Source of the DNA: DATKPE01 sp035524335
GTDB taxonomy: Bacteria; Bacteroidota; Ignavibacteria; UBA10030; SZUA-254
Assembly (NCBI GenBank): GCA_035524335.1
Contig: DATKPE010000018.1
Location: forward strand, 1-64,000
DNA length: 64,000 nucleotides
Reading direction: 5' to 3'
Shown here: one piece after another, positions 51,728 to 61,690 of the stretch
Layout of the letters: each line of letters opens with the position of its first letter
Position numbering within the stretch: the stretch's first letter is position 1
Notes under the pieces: generated by a model
What the model saw: the letters and a program-made list of their open reading frames with translations, nothing else
What the model was told of the DNA's origin: nothing
Databases searched by the model: none
Program-made: the position numbers and the translations under genes

Positions 51728-52170
51728 GGGAACTCCTTCCAAAAAATGTTTGACGACACGGGAGATGACAACTGCGGAATCGCCTGCCCCAGCGCATATC
51801 GACAGGCGGATTCGGGCTCCTGCAAATCGATACCGGTCACGGAACAACGGCGTTCAGTAATGTACACGTTTTTGGTCAGAATGACCAGAGGGAATGAAGA
51901 TTATTTCCCCCGTCGCCATATATGTCCAAATCAAATATATTCCAATATTTACATACAGATGGCTGATTTAACAGATTCACCCCCCCTTCCAGGGTCGATT
52001 CTCTCATCACCGGCCGATTCCCGGCGGACAGATCCTCTCGTCCGGTATGTTGAGAATCGCGGTGCGCCGTCTGCCCCGGGAATGATTTGCACGCTCTCCG
52101 AGACTGTTTCTTCGATTGACTTTTGGCACCGTGCGTCGTACATTCAGCGCAGACAGATAACCATCGAACG
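51728..52170. other. Divergent intergenic region between two T9SS cargo genes
   Basis: 443 nt. It contains a plus-strand promoter (52116-52144) and a short TGGTCA-GAA-TGACCA inverted repeat (51873-51887). The minus-strand promoter for the beta-propeller gene was not found with confidence. The open frames crossing it have no family similarity. Confidence 0.65.
52116..52144 (+). promoter_or_regulatory. Promoter of the GH31 gene
   Basis: TTGACT (52116-52121), a 17-nt spacer and TACATT (52139-52144). It is about 27 nt before the start codon, giving a very short leader. Confidence 0.6.
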
Positions 52171-54939
52171 ATGCCCTCCCCGACAGTCCCGATACGCCTC
52201 CTGCTCTGCGTCTTCACAGCCCTGCTGATGCCGGCTCCCGTATGGGGCCAGACGCATCCCGGAGACGTCACCGGATATGCCGTGCGCGGTAAAACCGTTG
52301 CGGTGAATTGCGATACGGCCTCCGTCTGTTTCACCTTCACTGCACCGGACATCCTCCGGATCGACTTCCTCCCCAGGCCAGCGTCCGTTCCGGAATCATC
52401 GTTCGTCGTCATCCGCGATACCGGTCTGGCCGTGCCGGCAACCGTTCTGGAAACCGACACCACCCTCGAGATCTCCACGTCCTCGATGAAGGCGGTCTGC
52501 GGGAAACATCCGCTCCGCATCAGCTATTACGATGGCGCAGGACAACTGCTCCTCGCCGAGCCCCCCGGCGGCGGCTTCTCGTCAAACCAGACTGACCGAA
52601 GCGCATCCTTCCTGATCGGCGCCGGTGATCATTATTACGGCACCGGCGAGCGGGGAACCGCGCTGGACCGGCTTGGCCAATCCTTCTCCAGCTACAACAC
52701 GCAAAGCGGCGGATATACATCTCCGCTCTCCACGATGAATATCAACGTTCCCTTCGTCGCGTCGACGAACGGCTATGCGATCTACTTTGACAACAGTTAT
52801 CCCGGTCAATTCGATTTCGGCCGCTCCGTCCCCTCCCTGTTTTCCTACTCTGTCAGCGGTGGAGAGCTCACCTGTTACATCATCGCCGCGCCGACGATTC
52901 CCGCCCAGCTGGAGCGGTACACCTGGCTCACCGGCCGACAGCCGCTTCCGCCCCGGTGGGCGCTCGGGTACATCCAGTCGAAATTCGGCTACCAGAACCA
53001 GACCGAGGCGGTGGCTATGATTCAGACGATGCGGCGGAAGCAGATTCCGTGCGACGCCATCGTGCTCGATCTGTACTGGTACGTCAACATGGGAGATCTG
53101 ACCTGGAATACCGCCTCCTGGCCACAGCCGTTCACCATGATGACCGATTTTCTCTCGCAGGGGATGAAGACGATCGCCATCACCGAACCGTACATCGTCC
53201 AACCTTCCGCCAATTATGCCGCGGCCGCCGCCGGCGGATATTTTACGACCACCGGCGAGGGCGACGTCTACACGCTGAACAACTGGTGGTCGTGCAACTG
53301 CATCGCGGCGCTCCTCGATATGACGAATCCCGCCGCACAGGAATGGTGGTGGAGTCTGCATCCGGCCTTCTTCGGCACCGAGATGGGAGGGATATGGACC
53401 GATCTCGGCGAGCCCGAAACCCACCCGGCGGACATGGTTCACCACCTCGGCTCAACCGCAAAGGTCCACAACATCTACAATCTTCTCTGGGCGGGGACGA
53501 TCTATAACGGATTCCAGAAGTTGCGGCCGGGCCAGCGTCTGTTCAACCTCACCAGGTCCGGCTATGCGGGCATTCAGCGTTACGGGGTGGTTCCCTGGTC
53601 GGGCGACGTCGGAAAGGATTTCGGCGGACTGGCGGTTCAGCCGCCGATGATGCTCGGCATGGGGATGTCCGGTCTCGCCTATCATAATTCCGACATCGGC
53701 GGATTCTGCTGTGGAACCACGACGCCGGAACTCTACATCCGATGGATGCAGTACGGAACCTTCTGCCCCGTGACACGGGCGCACGGGACCGGTCAGCCCA
53801 CCGAACCGTGGGGCTACGGCGTCCAGGCGGAGAGCATCGCGACCAGGTTCCTCCGTCTCCGCTACAGTCTTCTCCCCTACAATTACACGCTCGCATATCA
53901 GAATTATTCCACGGGCATGCCGCTGGCGCGGCCGCTCTTTTTCGACGATCCGTCGAATCCGTCCTTCCTGAACAACGCGACGTCGTACATGTGGGGACCG
54001 GCATTTCTTGTCTCTCCCGTGGTTGTTCCCGGCCAGGCGACAAAGACCGTCCTCCTGCCGGCGGGGACCTGGCTCGACTTCTGGACAGACAAGGTCTACC
54101 GCGGCGGGACGTCCGTGCTGGTTTCGACACCGCTCGACCGGATGCCGCTGTTCGTCAGAGGGGGTAGCATCGTCCCGATGCAGGGCCCGATGAACTATTC
54201 GGACGAACGGCCGCTCGACACCCTGTTCCTCGAAGTCTACCCGCTTCAGGGCGGCCAGGGATCGTTCTCGCTCTATGAAGACGACGGAAAATCCCTCGCG
54301 TACCAGTCGGGCGGTTACGCTGTCACCCCCTTCTCGCAGCAGATGTCGGAACTTGCCGATTCTGCCGGCCTCACACAGGTTCTCGACCTGGTGATCGGCA
54401 GTGCATCGGGCACGTATGCCGGAAAACTCTCCCGACGGGTCTATATTGCCGACATCCACGGGATTTCCCAGCACCCGGGTGTCGTGAGCATCAACGACAC
54501 CGCGGCGGCGGAATCGGATTCCTATGGACAGCTGAGAACGGGCGGGAGGGGATATTATTACAACGGTCCCGCGGGGATTCTCAGCGTTCAGATTCCCGGA
54601 TCGACCGACAGCTCGTACAACGTGACGGCACAGAATATCCAGACGACGACCTCGGTCCGTGAAACGGAAGATCCGCTCCGGTTCCGGGTCATGCAGAATT
54701 ATCCGAACCCGTTCAATCCGACGACCGAAATCCGGTATGTCCTTCCCGGCGCCGGGCACGTCCTTCTGAGGGTGTTCAACCTCCTCGGGCAGGAAATAAC
54801 AACGCTGGTGGACGAAATGGAGACCCCGGGCGTCAAAACCGTTTCCTTCAATGCGGGAGCCCTCCCGAGCGGCGTCTACTTTTACAGGCTGGAAGCCGAT
54901 AAGCAGGTGGAAACGAAGAAGCTGGTGCTCGTGAAGTAA
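52171..54939 (+). CDS. T9SS-secreted GH31 glycoside hydrolase (alpha-glucosidase/xylosidase type)
   Basis: A 922-residue exported enzyme. After a signal peptide (IRLLLCVFTALLMPAPVWGQ) comes the GH31 N-terminal beta-sandwich, with GAGDHYYGTGERG. The catalytic barrel has YIQSKFGYQNQTEAV, nucleophile D411 in IWTDLGEPE and probable acid/base D508 in YHNSDIGGF. Beta-sandwich domains with FYEDDGKS-type loops follow, then a T9SS type A domain (NYPNPFNPTTEIRYVLP, SGVYFYRLEADKQVETKKLVLVK). It cleaves alpha-linked glucosides or xylosides at the cell surface. Family members also include transglycosylases, so the exact substrate is open. The ATG at 52171 places the signal peptide first and fits the promoter at 52116-52144. 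Confidence 0.95.
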   Translation: MPSPTVPIRLLLCVFTALLMPAPVWGQTHPGDVTGYAVRGKTVAVNCDTASVCFTFTAPDILRIDFLPRPASVPESSFVVIRDTGLAVPATVLETDTTLEISTSSMKAVCGKHPLRISYYDGAGQLLLAEPPGGGFSSNQTDRSASFLIGAGDHYYGTGERGTALDRLGQSFSSYNTQSGGYTSPLSTMNINVPFVASTNGYAIYFDNSYPGQFDFGRSVPSLFSYSVSGGELTCYIIAAPTIPAQLERYTWLTGRQPLPPRWALGYIQSKFGYQNQTEAVAMIQTMRRKQIPCDAIVLDLYWYVNMGDLTWNTASWPQPFTMMTDFLSQGMKTIAITEPYIVQPSANYAAAAAGGYFTTTGEGDVYTLNNWWSCNCIAALLDMTNPAAQEWWWSLHPAFFGTEMGGIWTDLGEPETHPADMVHHLGSTAKVHNIYNLLWAGTIYNGFQKLRPGQRLFNLTRSGYAGIQRYGVVPWSGDVGKDFGGLAVQPPMMLGMGMSGLAYHNSDIGGFCCGTTTPELYIRWMQYGTFCPVTRAHGTGQPTEPWGYGVQAESIATRFLRLRYSLLPYNYTLAYQNYSTGMPLARPLFFDDPSNPSFLNNATSYMWGPAFLVSPVVVPGQATKTVLLPAGTWLDFWTDKVYRGGTSVLVSTPLDRMPLFVRGGSIVPMQGPMNYSDERPLDTLFLEVYPLQGGQGSFSLYEDDGKSLAYQSGGYAVTPFSQQMSELADSAGLTQVLDLVIGSASGTYAGKLSRRVYIADIHGISQHPGVVSINDTAAAESDSYGQLRTGGRGYYYNGPAGILSVQIPGSTDSSYNVTAQNIQTTTSVRETEDPLRFRVMQNYPNPFNPTTEIRYVLPGAGHVLLRVFNLLGQEITTLVDEMETPGVKTVSFNAGALPSGVYFYRLEADKQVETKKLVLVK

Positions 54940-54952
54940 CCCCGGTGCGGGA

Positions 54953-55441
54953 TCACGGGCGGTATGTTTTTGCCTCTGCGATTGTCTTCAGTTCGCACTC
55001 CCCCTCCATGGAATCGATCGCCCGTTCCAGCTCGCTGATATCCGCCGGAGTCCGCGCATCCCGCGCCATCCGGGCCAGATCGACGACCCGTTCCGATTCT
55101 GTCAGATGCCGCACCACAATCGAGGCAATTTCGGAAAAATACTTGCATTCGTACTTTGTCTCAGCGGCGATCTGGGCGACCTTGATGAGCGGAATCGTGT
55201 GGTGCCCGACATCCGCCATCAATCCCGCGATCTCTGCGATCGCCATATGGTTGTTTCCGGCAGTTTCGAACTCATACCGGACGATTTCCAGCCCGAAACT
55301 GTTCTGACGGGCATGGGCCGTGATGCTGTCGAGCATATGCCGCGCCCTCTTCCGGTCCCCCCGATGCTCGCCGTCGGATGAGTGATAGAGCGGAACCGAA
55401 AGAAAAAAGACCGCGGCAACGATGATGAGAACGATTCTCAT
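54953..55441 (-). CDS. Hypothetical secreted or membrane-anchored helical protein
   Basis: A 162-residue protein with an N-terminal hydrophobic segment (MRIVLIIVAAVFFLSVPLYHS), then an all-helical domain rich in charged residues (NNHMAIAEIAGLMADVGHHTIPLIKVAQIAAETKY). I do not recognise the family. The ATG at 55441 has a GAGGAGG site at the right distance; an ATG at 55450 sits on top of that site and is unlikely. It converges with the GH31 gene (13 nt between stops) and follows the large T9SS gene by 68 nt. Confidence 0.7.
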   Translation of the reverse strand: MRIVLIIVAAVFFLSVPLYHSSDGEHRGDRKRARHMLDSITAHARQNSFGLEIVRYEFETAGNNHMAIAEIAGLMADVGHHTIPLIKVAQIAAETKYECKYFSEIASIVVRHLTESERVVDLARMARDARTPADISELERAIDSMEGECELKTIAEAKTYRP

Positions 55442-55509
55442 GACATGCATCCTCCTCGCTTATCGCAGGAACAGATGCTCCTGCATCTGTTTATCCGGTC
55501 CCGGCGTCC

Positions 55510-58500
55510 TCATTTCACGATAACCAGGCGGCGCGCGCGGCTGAAGGATCCGGCCTTCAGTACATACGTGTAGACCCCGCTTGGAAGATTTGAGGCGTCG
55601 AACTCCGCACTCTTGTATCCGGCATTTTCGTACCGGTCGACCAGTACCGCGGCCACCTGACCGAGAATATTGTAGACAGTAAGAGTCACATGGGCGGCGG
55701 ATGGGAGCCCGTACGGGATAATCGTGACAGGATTGAACGGATTCGGGTAGTTTTGCCCGAGCACCCAATCCGTCGGGCGGCGCACATCGCCCTGGGCGGA
55801 TCCCGGTGCAGGCGGCGGCAGTTCGGATCGCGGCACAATGCGTATCCTTCCCGCCGCGGAGGGCTGACGCGCCGGAGGCGCCAGGAGGAGCGTACCCGCC
55901 TGATCGAGTTTCACCCAGTATCCTTTGCCGGGCATGATCACGTTTGCCGTGGAATAACCATTGGTATACCCGAAGAACTGGGACGTGACCAGGCCTCCCG
56001 GGACCGAGGCAATCTGCGCGGCATCGAGCGGGGTGGAAATCGATCCGATCAGATTCCACCCTTCGGTCACCGGAACCGAATCCGCATCGACCTGCCCCCC
56101 GTTCAGCGTTACGTACGGCCTTCCGCTGAATCGTATCCAGTATCCCTTCCCGAGCGTCAGCGTATCGTTCGCCGTATAATTTCCGGAATAGGAATATGCC
56201 GACGACACCGCCGGCGGAAACAGCTCCGAGAGATGATTGTCGGGCATGAGGAACGGCACCGAGAGGACGTTCCAGCCGTTGTCGACCTGGAAATTAACCA
56301 GGCCGGGTTTCGCCTGGGCGATGTTCGAGGAATTGCTTTCGCTCCAGTCTGAAGCGACGGCGGTCACGCGGAAATAATATACCGTGCCGTCGTTCAGCGG
56401 GAATATCGTGATCGAGGTATCGGTCACATCGCCGGGTGTGGAATCGGCGACCGCCGACGGATTCGGAACCGTGTCGGCGAAGATCCGGTAATGCAGAAAA
56501 CCGGGATGATAATCTTTACTCCAGTGGAGGAACACCTCTCCGTTTTCCGGCACCGCCGTCAGGAAAAGACCCGGTATCGCGCTGACCTCGTTCGTGCTGT
56601 TGATCTCCGTGCCTCCCGTATCGACCGCGACAACCCTGAAATAATACGGGTTGCCGTTCCTGAGCGAATCGAATGTTGCTGTCGTATCAGATGGTCCGGT
56701 GGAATCAATCGCCGTTGCCGGATTGGGTGCCGGACCGGACAAAATCCGGTAACCCGCCAGCCCGGAATGATAATCGGGCGTCCAGTGAAGCGTGATCCGG
56801 CCGTTGTCGGGTACGGCAGAAAGCTGCATCAGGGTCACGATATCGGCGAGAGGCCGCATCCAGACTCCGGCTCCACTGGTGGAAACAAACACCATCGACC
56901 CGGAGACAGCGAGCGACCGGACCGGGATCCCGGTCATGCCGTCCGTCATCGGCAACCAGCTCCCGCCGGCGTTCGTCGTCCGGTAGACCCCGTCACCGGT
57001 CATGGCAAACAAATCGATCCCCATCAGGGTCAGCGAGGAGATATCATGGTCGGACAATCCCGAATTTACCTGCCTCCACGTCAGCCCATCGTCCGTCGAG
57101 ACAAATACTCCGTACCTGGATGTTGCCGCGAACAGCTGTCCCCCGATCGCGGCCATGGAGTTGACGGAAGTGTAGTCCAAACCCGACTCGATCCATGAGA
57201 ATCCGCCATCGGTGCTGTACACAACACCCCGCGCCGTCCCCGCAAACAGTTTTCCGTCAAACGGTTGAAAGCAGTTCACCGACGTCAGATGGTAACCGGA
57301 GGCACGCCAGCTGCGACCGGTGTCCGGCGACGAGTAAATGGAAGTCATGACTCCCACAAACAGATCGTATCCTCCGCCGGCGTGAGGGTTGAGCCCGAAT
57401 CCGTTCACGGTGCCGGAGCCAAGCGTTGTGGTGGTCCATTGCCTCCACCCCGGGGTTGCTTCGTACACCCCGCCGTCCCCGGTGCCGGCAAACAGCCTGG
57501 ATGCGAAAGAAAAGAGCGAGGTCACAAAATCGCCGGAGAGCCCGCTGGTGTCCGCATCCCACAGCCCGCCATCATTGCTGCTGATAAATGGTGTTCCGGA
57601 GGAGGTTGCGCAGATGATCGCCGGCGTTATCCCGTTCCCCGCTCCCGCTTCCGAGACAATCGATTCGATATCCATTGCGGAAAACCCTATACTGGCCGGC
57701 GACCACTGAGCGCCGTTGTTCGTCGACTCGAATATTCCCTGATACGTCGTCCCCGCGAAGACTATTTTCCCGGAAACCGCAATAGCGACAACCGACGAAT
57801 CGGTCAGGCCGCTGTTCGACCTGACCCAGGACGCGCCGTTATTCGACGAGATGTAGATCCCGTTATTTCCGTATCCGGCGAAGACCCGTGACCCTGCAAC
57901 AGCAAGCACTTTCACTCCGCTGAGCTCCGAGCGGTCCGGCACCCCTTTCCAGTTCGCGCCATTATCGGATGAAATGTATACCCCGCTGTCCCCCCCGGCA
58001 AACAGCCGCCCGGTTCCTCCGGAAATGGAAAAGAAATTTGTGTCGGCAGGGCTCGTGACCGCCGGCATCCAGTGGCCGCCGGCATCCGACGAGAGATAGA
58101 TCCCCGAGTCGGTCGCGGTGACGATATTCGGTCCGGCGGTTGCGATCGACCGGACTGCGGTTGCATGGAGTCTGTTGCCGATGTTTGTCCAGCTCGATCC
58201 GGAACTGGAGCTGGCGTATACGCTGTTGTCGGAAGCACCATAGACGATCCCGGCGGCCGCAGCAAAGGCGTTCAGGACCGGCGCCGATCCGCCGGGGGAA
58301 AAACTGAGACCGTTGTCATCAGACAGCCAGACACCCGAGCCGGTGCCTATAATAAGGCGGGTTCCGAAATATCCCGCCGCCGTAACATTCGTGAACGGGA
58401 GCGGAGTGCGAGTCCAGCTCGCCCCGGCATCGACAGAATGATACAGCCCCACGGGGGAGCCTGCGAAGATATCCCGGCCGTTGGATGCGAACGCGCAGGC

Positions 58501-58605
58501 CGTGCCGCCGTATGGACCGTTTGTCGAAACCCACTGGCCTGTCATCCGGACCGGCAGGCAGAAAACCGCAAGGAGCGCAATACCTAAAAAATATTTCGAT
58601 ATCAT
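55510..58605 (-). CDS. Large T9SS-secreted BNR/sortilin-repeat protein with fibronectin III domains
   Basis: A 1031-residue exported protein. The signal peptide (YFLGIALLAVFCLPVRMTGQ) is followed by about 560 residues of BNR-type repeats (NGRDIFAGSPVGLYHSVDAGASW, KIVFAGTTYQGIFESTNNGAQW). Two fibronectin type III domains come next (TLHWTPDYHSGLAGYRILSG; FLHWSKDYHPGFLHYRIFAD), then a GWN-GYW double module and a T9SS type A domain (NYPNPFNPVTIIPYGLP, SGVYTYVLKAG). The ATG at 58605 has an AAGGAG site; the longer frame is non-coding. It is likely a surface adhesin or binding protein, similar in plan to the 1462-residue protein. Confidence 0.9.
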   Translation of the reverse strand: MISKYFLGIALLAVFCLPVRMTGQWVSTNGPYGGTACAFASNGRDIFAGSPVGLYHSVDAGASWTRTPLPFTNVTAAGYFGTRLIIGTGSGVWLSDDNGLSFSPGGSAPVLNAFAAAAGIVYGASDNSVYASSSSGSSWTNIGNRLHATAVRSIATAGPNIVTATDSGIYLSSDAGGHWMPAVTSPADTNFFSISGGTGRLFAGGDSGVYISSDNGANWKGVPDRSELSGVKVLAVAGSRVFAGYGNNGIYISSNNGASWVRSNSGLTDSSVVAIAVSGKIVFAGTTYQGIFESTNNGAQWSPASIGFSAMDIESIVSEAGAGNGITPAIICATSSGTPFISSNDGGLWDADTSGLSGDFVTSLFSFASRLFAGTGDGGVYEATPGWRQWTTTTLGSGTVNGFGLNPHAGGGYDLFVGVMTSIYSSPDTGRSWRASGYHLTSVNCFQPFDGKLFAGTARGVVYSTDGGFSWIESGLDYTSVNSMAAIGGQLFAATSRYGVFVSTDDGLTWRQVNSGLSDHDISSLTLMGIDLFAMTGDGVYRTTNAGGSWLPMTDGMTGIPVRSLAVSGSMVFVSTSGAGVWMRPLADIVTLMQLSAVPDNGRITLHWTPDYHSGLAGYRILSGPAPNPATAIDSTGPSDTTATFDSLRNGNPYYFRVVAVDTGGTEINSTNEVSAIPGLFLTAVPENGEVFLHWSKDYHPGFLHYRIFADTVPNPSAVADSTPGDVTDTSITIFPLNDGTVYYFRVTAVASDWSESNSSNIAQAKPGLVNFQVDNGWNVLSVPFLMPDNHLSELFPPAVSSAYSYSGNYTANDTLTLGKGYWIRFSGRPYVTLNGGQVDADSVPVTEGWNLIGSISTPLDAAQIASVPGGLVTSQFFGYTNGYSTANVIMPGKGYWVKLDQAGTLLLAPPARQPSAAGRIRIVPRSELPPPAPGSAQGDVRRPTDWVLGQNYPNPFNPVTIIPYGLPSAAHVTLTVYNILGQVAAVLVDRYENAGYKSAEFDASNLPSGVYTYVLKAGSFSRARRLVIVK
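55873..56295 (-). repeat. GWN-GYW double module (copy in the 1031-residue protein)
   Basis: Two units, from GWNVLSVPF to LGKGYWIRF and from GWNLIGSIS to PGKGYWVKL, located between the fibronectin III domains and the T9SS domain. Boundaries are approximate. Confidence 0.75.
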
Positions 58606-58915
58606 GATGCCAACTCCTTCCTCCATACCCGCGAAGAATCCGGCCCGTACGATCTTCCGCCCGGATCGCATTGAGGGGTTTACTTCATATCCATTTCGGA
58701 AAGAACAGATGAGATGTGATACAGCAGGTGTGAGATAAGGTGAGGTGAGGAATGAAAATCGCGTTGGTATGATGAAAGACACCCATCACCACACCGCATA
58801 CTGAAAGGTACGGGACTGCGGAGGGAATGTCAATATCCCCTCTGCTGTTTTTACTTTAATCGGAGATAAAAGTCCGATAATCAGAATAACATATCTGGCG
58901 GATATCGATCCGGAT
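58606..58915. other. Intergenic region between two T9SS cargo genes
   Basis: 310 nt. It carries the promoter at 58805-58833 and a 6-bp stem (58859-58864 with 58873-58878) past the subtilase gene that lacks a T-tract. The leader of about 190 nt shows no element that I recognise. Confidence 0.65.
58805..58833 (-). promoter_or_regulatory. Promoter of the 1031-residue T9SS protein gene
   Basis: On the minus strand TTGACA (58833-58828), a 17-nt spacer and TACCTT (58810-58805) continuing TCAG. The -35 and the ten-base -10 region are the same as in the promoter at 30765-30793, with an unrelated spacer. Confidence 0.75.
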
Positions 58916-61690
58916 TCATCGCGCCAGCACGATCTTTTTCACACCATTGAACATACCCGCCCGCAGACGAACGAAATAGACGCCGCTGGGGAGATTCCGG
59001 GCGTCAAAGACCGTTTCCTTGAATCCAGCCTGCTCTACCCCGTTCTTCAGCATCGCGACTTCGCGGCCCAGCAGATCGAACACCCGGATATCGACACTGC
59101 TCCGGATCGGAAGCTGATACCGTATGACTGTCGACGGGTTGAAGGGATTGGGATAATTCTGATCGAGGCTGAACGAATCCGGAATTTTCGGAATTCCGGG
59201 AGGAGTCCCGCCCGCAGTCGGCGGCGGAGGCGGCAGTCCGGCGCCCGGGGCAATCCGGATCCGGTTCGCTTTTCCGGCGGATCCCGGCGGGGCAAGGATG
59301 AGGACGCCCGGCATTTCCGACTTCACCCAGTATCCGTATCCCGGCCGGATGGTATCGGCCAGCGCATAACCGCTCCCCGTATAATAGTAGAACGGGCTCG
59401 TGACGATGCCCGGCGGGATACTCGCCACGGACCCGGCCGGAACCGGATACGAAAGCGACCCGATCATGTTCCAGCGCGCCTGGATCGCGATCGACTCCGC
59501 GGGAATCGGATATCCCGTCATGCTCAGCACCGACGCGCCCGAAAATTTCAGCCAGTATCCGTTTCCCGGCCGGAGCGTGTCGGTCTGAAGGTATCCGTCG
59601 CTATAGGCAAACGCCCCGGACACGGATCCCGGGAAGAGCGAATCTCTTAGGAAAGAACTGCGGATATAGGGGAGTGAGAGAAGATTCCAACCGTCGAGAA
59701 CCTGCACCGGGCTTTGAATCGAAAAAACATTTCCGAATGAAGGAACGGTTGTATCCAGACCGGAGACCGAGACGATCGAATATTGTGTCCCGGGACCGGG
59801 GGAGAACTCGATCCACTGCGGCGGAAGACTGTCGGTAACGGTGTAGAGGCCGGGCCCGAGCGCCGTAAAGGAATAGTATCCGTTCGAATCGGTATAGGCG
59901 GTCGCCGAAGCTGAACCGGAAAGAATCACCGGCCAGTGTGCCGGGGTCGCATCGCCGGCGTCGTATATGCCATCCATGTTGAGATCGATATAGAGACGGC
60001 CGCGGATCGAAACGGGTCTGAACAGCCCGAAGTCGAGGTTGCCGGTCACGCGGTTCGCACTGTCGATCGTGACGGTATACCCCGCCGCGCCCGGCGTGAT
60101 AAGGCCTGCCCCGGGATGGTCCGCCGTGACGGTGTAGAGCCCGCCGGCGAGACTGTCGAACAGAAATCTACCGTGCTGATCCGAAAGAAGGGAATCGGTC
60201 CTCGCCCCTCCGATCCTGACGGTGACGCCGGGGAGATACATTTCACCGGGCTCGCGTTTTCCGTCCCCGTTCCTGTCGTCGTACACGGTGCCCGAAAGAT
60301 GACTGGTGATGCCGAAATAGTTCACGGCGGCGAAGGCGTCCAGAATTCCCCATCCGTGAAAATTATCCGGAGAACCGGCGTCGGAGGCGGTATTCCGCAT
60401 CGCGTCACGGACCTGTGCGGGGGTGAGATCCGGATTTGCACAGCGGATCAGCGCCGCAACCCCGGCGGCGAGGGGGCATGCGAACGACGTCCCGCTCATC
60501 CCCATCGCCATGACGTCCGGTTTGATCCTGCCGTCGACCGTCGGACCGTTCGAGCTGAATCCCATCACGACGCCGGCGGTATCGACCGCACCGACCGTTA
60601 TGATGTTGAAACCGTCGGCGGGAGCCCAGAGCGTGTTATGGGTGGAATCCCGGCCGGCGTTTCCCGCCGCATTCACCACCACGATACCGAGCGAATCGGC
60701 CCGGTCTCCGGCGCGCGTGATCAGAGCAGTCGAGCCGTTCATGTCCTGCCACGTCATGCTCGGCCATCCCTGATCGAACTGGAGGTAGACCAGCGAGGTG
60801 CTCGTGACGTCGACCCCGATGCTGTCGGCCCACTCGATCCCTTTCGCCCAGTTGTCCTCCTCGATGGGCGTCTCGCTCGAATCGTTCTCTGTCCGGGCGA
60901 GCAGGTACTCCGCGCGGAACGCGGGTCCGATGAAGTAGCCGGGGATATATCCCCCGATCGTCGTGAGTGTCGCCTGACCGTGCCCTCCGTAGTCCGGATC
61001 TTCAGGAATAACACTCTCCTTGTGGTCGACGAAGTCATGCATTGCGACGATCCGCATCGAATCGAACATCGGATCGGAGGGATTGTGCACCCCCTCGTCG
61101 AACATGCAGATCATGACACCCTGGCCTTCGATGCCAAGATTGTGAACCGCGGGAACATTGATCTGCTGGAGCTGTGCGTAGGAGACGCCGTAATCGAGCG
61201 AAGTGACACCTTCACGATGGGATTTTGTCCCCATCCGGGGAAGCTGTTCCTTCGGACCGGCCGCCTTCCACCTGCCGACGAGGTCGACCTCCTTCACGAA
61301 CGGCAGTTTCATGATCGCGTCGATCTGCGGTTTCGTCGCCACGGCGCTGACCGCGTTGAACCATTTCAGCTGATGCCGGACCGTACCGACCCGGGCCGCC
61401 ACGTCCCGGACATACGACTGTTCGAGCGGGTAGTCGGCGGCGTCGATCACCGCATGTCCCGGCCGGGCTTTCTGCCGCCGCCGGATCGACCGCCCCGAGA
61501 GCAGTTCCTCCGCCGCATAGTTTTTGCCCCCCTTGTCCGTAAAGGTCACAAGGATAATCTGCGGCGTCGAGACATCCAGCGAGGGATAGGCCCGCTTCAG
61601 GAGCGTACCGAATTTATTCTGGGAAACGGCCGTCGACACCCCTGCGGCGGTGAGGAGAAGATAGAGCGCGGCTTTTTTCATATTCATCAT
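58916..61690 (-). CDS. T9SS-secreted subtilisin-like (S8) protease
   Basis: A 924-residue exported serine protease. A signal peptide (KKAALYLLLTAAGVSTAVSQ) and an inhibitor-like propeptide (to about residue 165) come first. The S8 domain has catalytic D198 (CMFDEGVH), H237 (GGHGQATL), oxyanion N344 (NAAGN) and S402 (GTSFACPLAAG). Two SdrD/Cna-like B repeats follow (YDDRNGDGKREPGEMYLPG; YIDLNMDGIYDAGDATPAHW), then a GWN-GYW double module and a T9SS type A domain (NYPNPFNPSTVIRYQLP, SGVYFVRLRAG). It probably degrades proteins outside the cell. The starts at 61690 and 61681 are both possible. Confidence 0.94.
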   Translation of the reverse strand: MMNMKKAALYLLLTAAGVSTAVSQNKFGTLLKRAYPSLDVSTPQIILVTFTDKGGKNYAAEELLSGRSIRRRQKARPGHAVIDAADYPLEQSYVRDVAARVGTVRHQLKWFNAVSAVATKPQIDAIMKLPFVKEVDLVGRWKAAGPKEQLPRMGTKSHREGVTSLDYGVSYAQLQQINVPAVHNLGIEGQGVMICMFDEGVHNPSDPMFDSMRIVAMHDFVDHKESVIPEDPDYGGHGQATLTTIGGYIPGYFIGPAFRAEYLLARTENDSSETPIEEDNWAKGIEWADSIGVDVTSTSLVYLQFDQGWPSMTWQDMNGSTALITRAGDRADSLGIVVVNAAGNAGRDSTHNTLWAPADGFNIITVGAVDTAGVVMGFSSNGPTVDGRIKPDVMAMGMSGTSFACPLAAGVAALIRCANPDLTPAQVRDAMRNTASDAGSPDNFHGWGILDAFAAVNYFGITSHLSGTVYDDRNGDGKREPGEMYLPGVTVRIGGARTDSLLSDQHGRFLFDSLAGGLYTVTADHPGAGLITPGAAGYTVTIDSANRVTGNLDFGLFRPVSIRGRLYIDLNMDGIYDAGDATPAHWPVILSGSASATAYTDSNGYYSFTALGPGLYTVTDSLPPQWIEFSPGPGTQYSIVSVSGLDTTVPSFGNVFSIQSPVQVLDGWNLLSLPYIRSSFLRDSLFPGSVSGAFAYSDGYLQTDTLRPGNGYWLKFSGASVLSMTGYPIPAESIAIQARWNMIGSLSYPVPAGSVASIPPGIVTSPFYYYTGSGYALADTIRPGYGYWVKSEMPGVLILAPPGSAGKANRIRIAPGAGLPPPPPTAGGTPPGIPKIPDSFSLDQNYPNPFNPSTVIRYQLPIRSSVDIRVFDLLGREVAMLKNGVEQAGFKETVFDARNLPSGVYFVRLRAGMFNGVKKIVLAR
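59288..59705 (-). repeat. GWN-GYW double module (copy in the subtilase)
   Basis: Two units, from GWNLLSLPY to PGNGYWLKF and from RWNMIGSLS (Arg in place of the first Gly) to PGYGYWVKS, between the B repeats and the T9SS domain. Boundaries are approximate. Confidence 0.75.
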
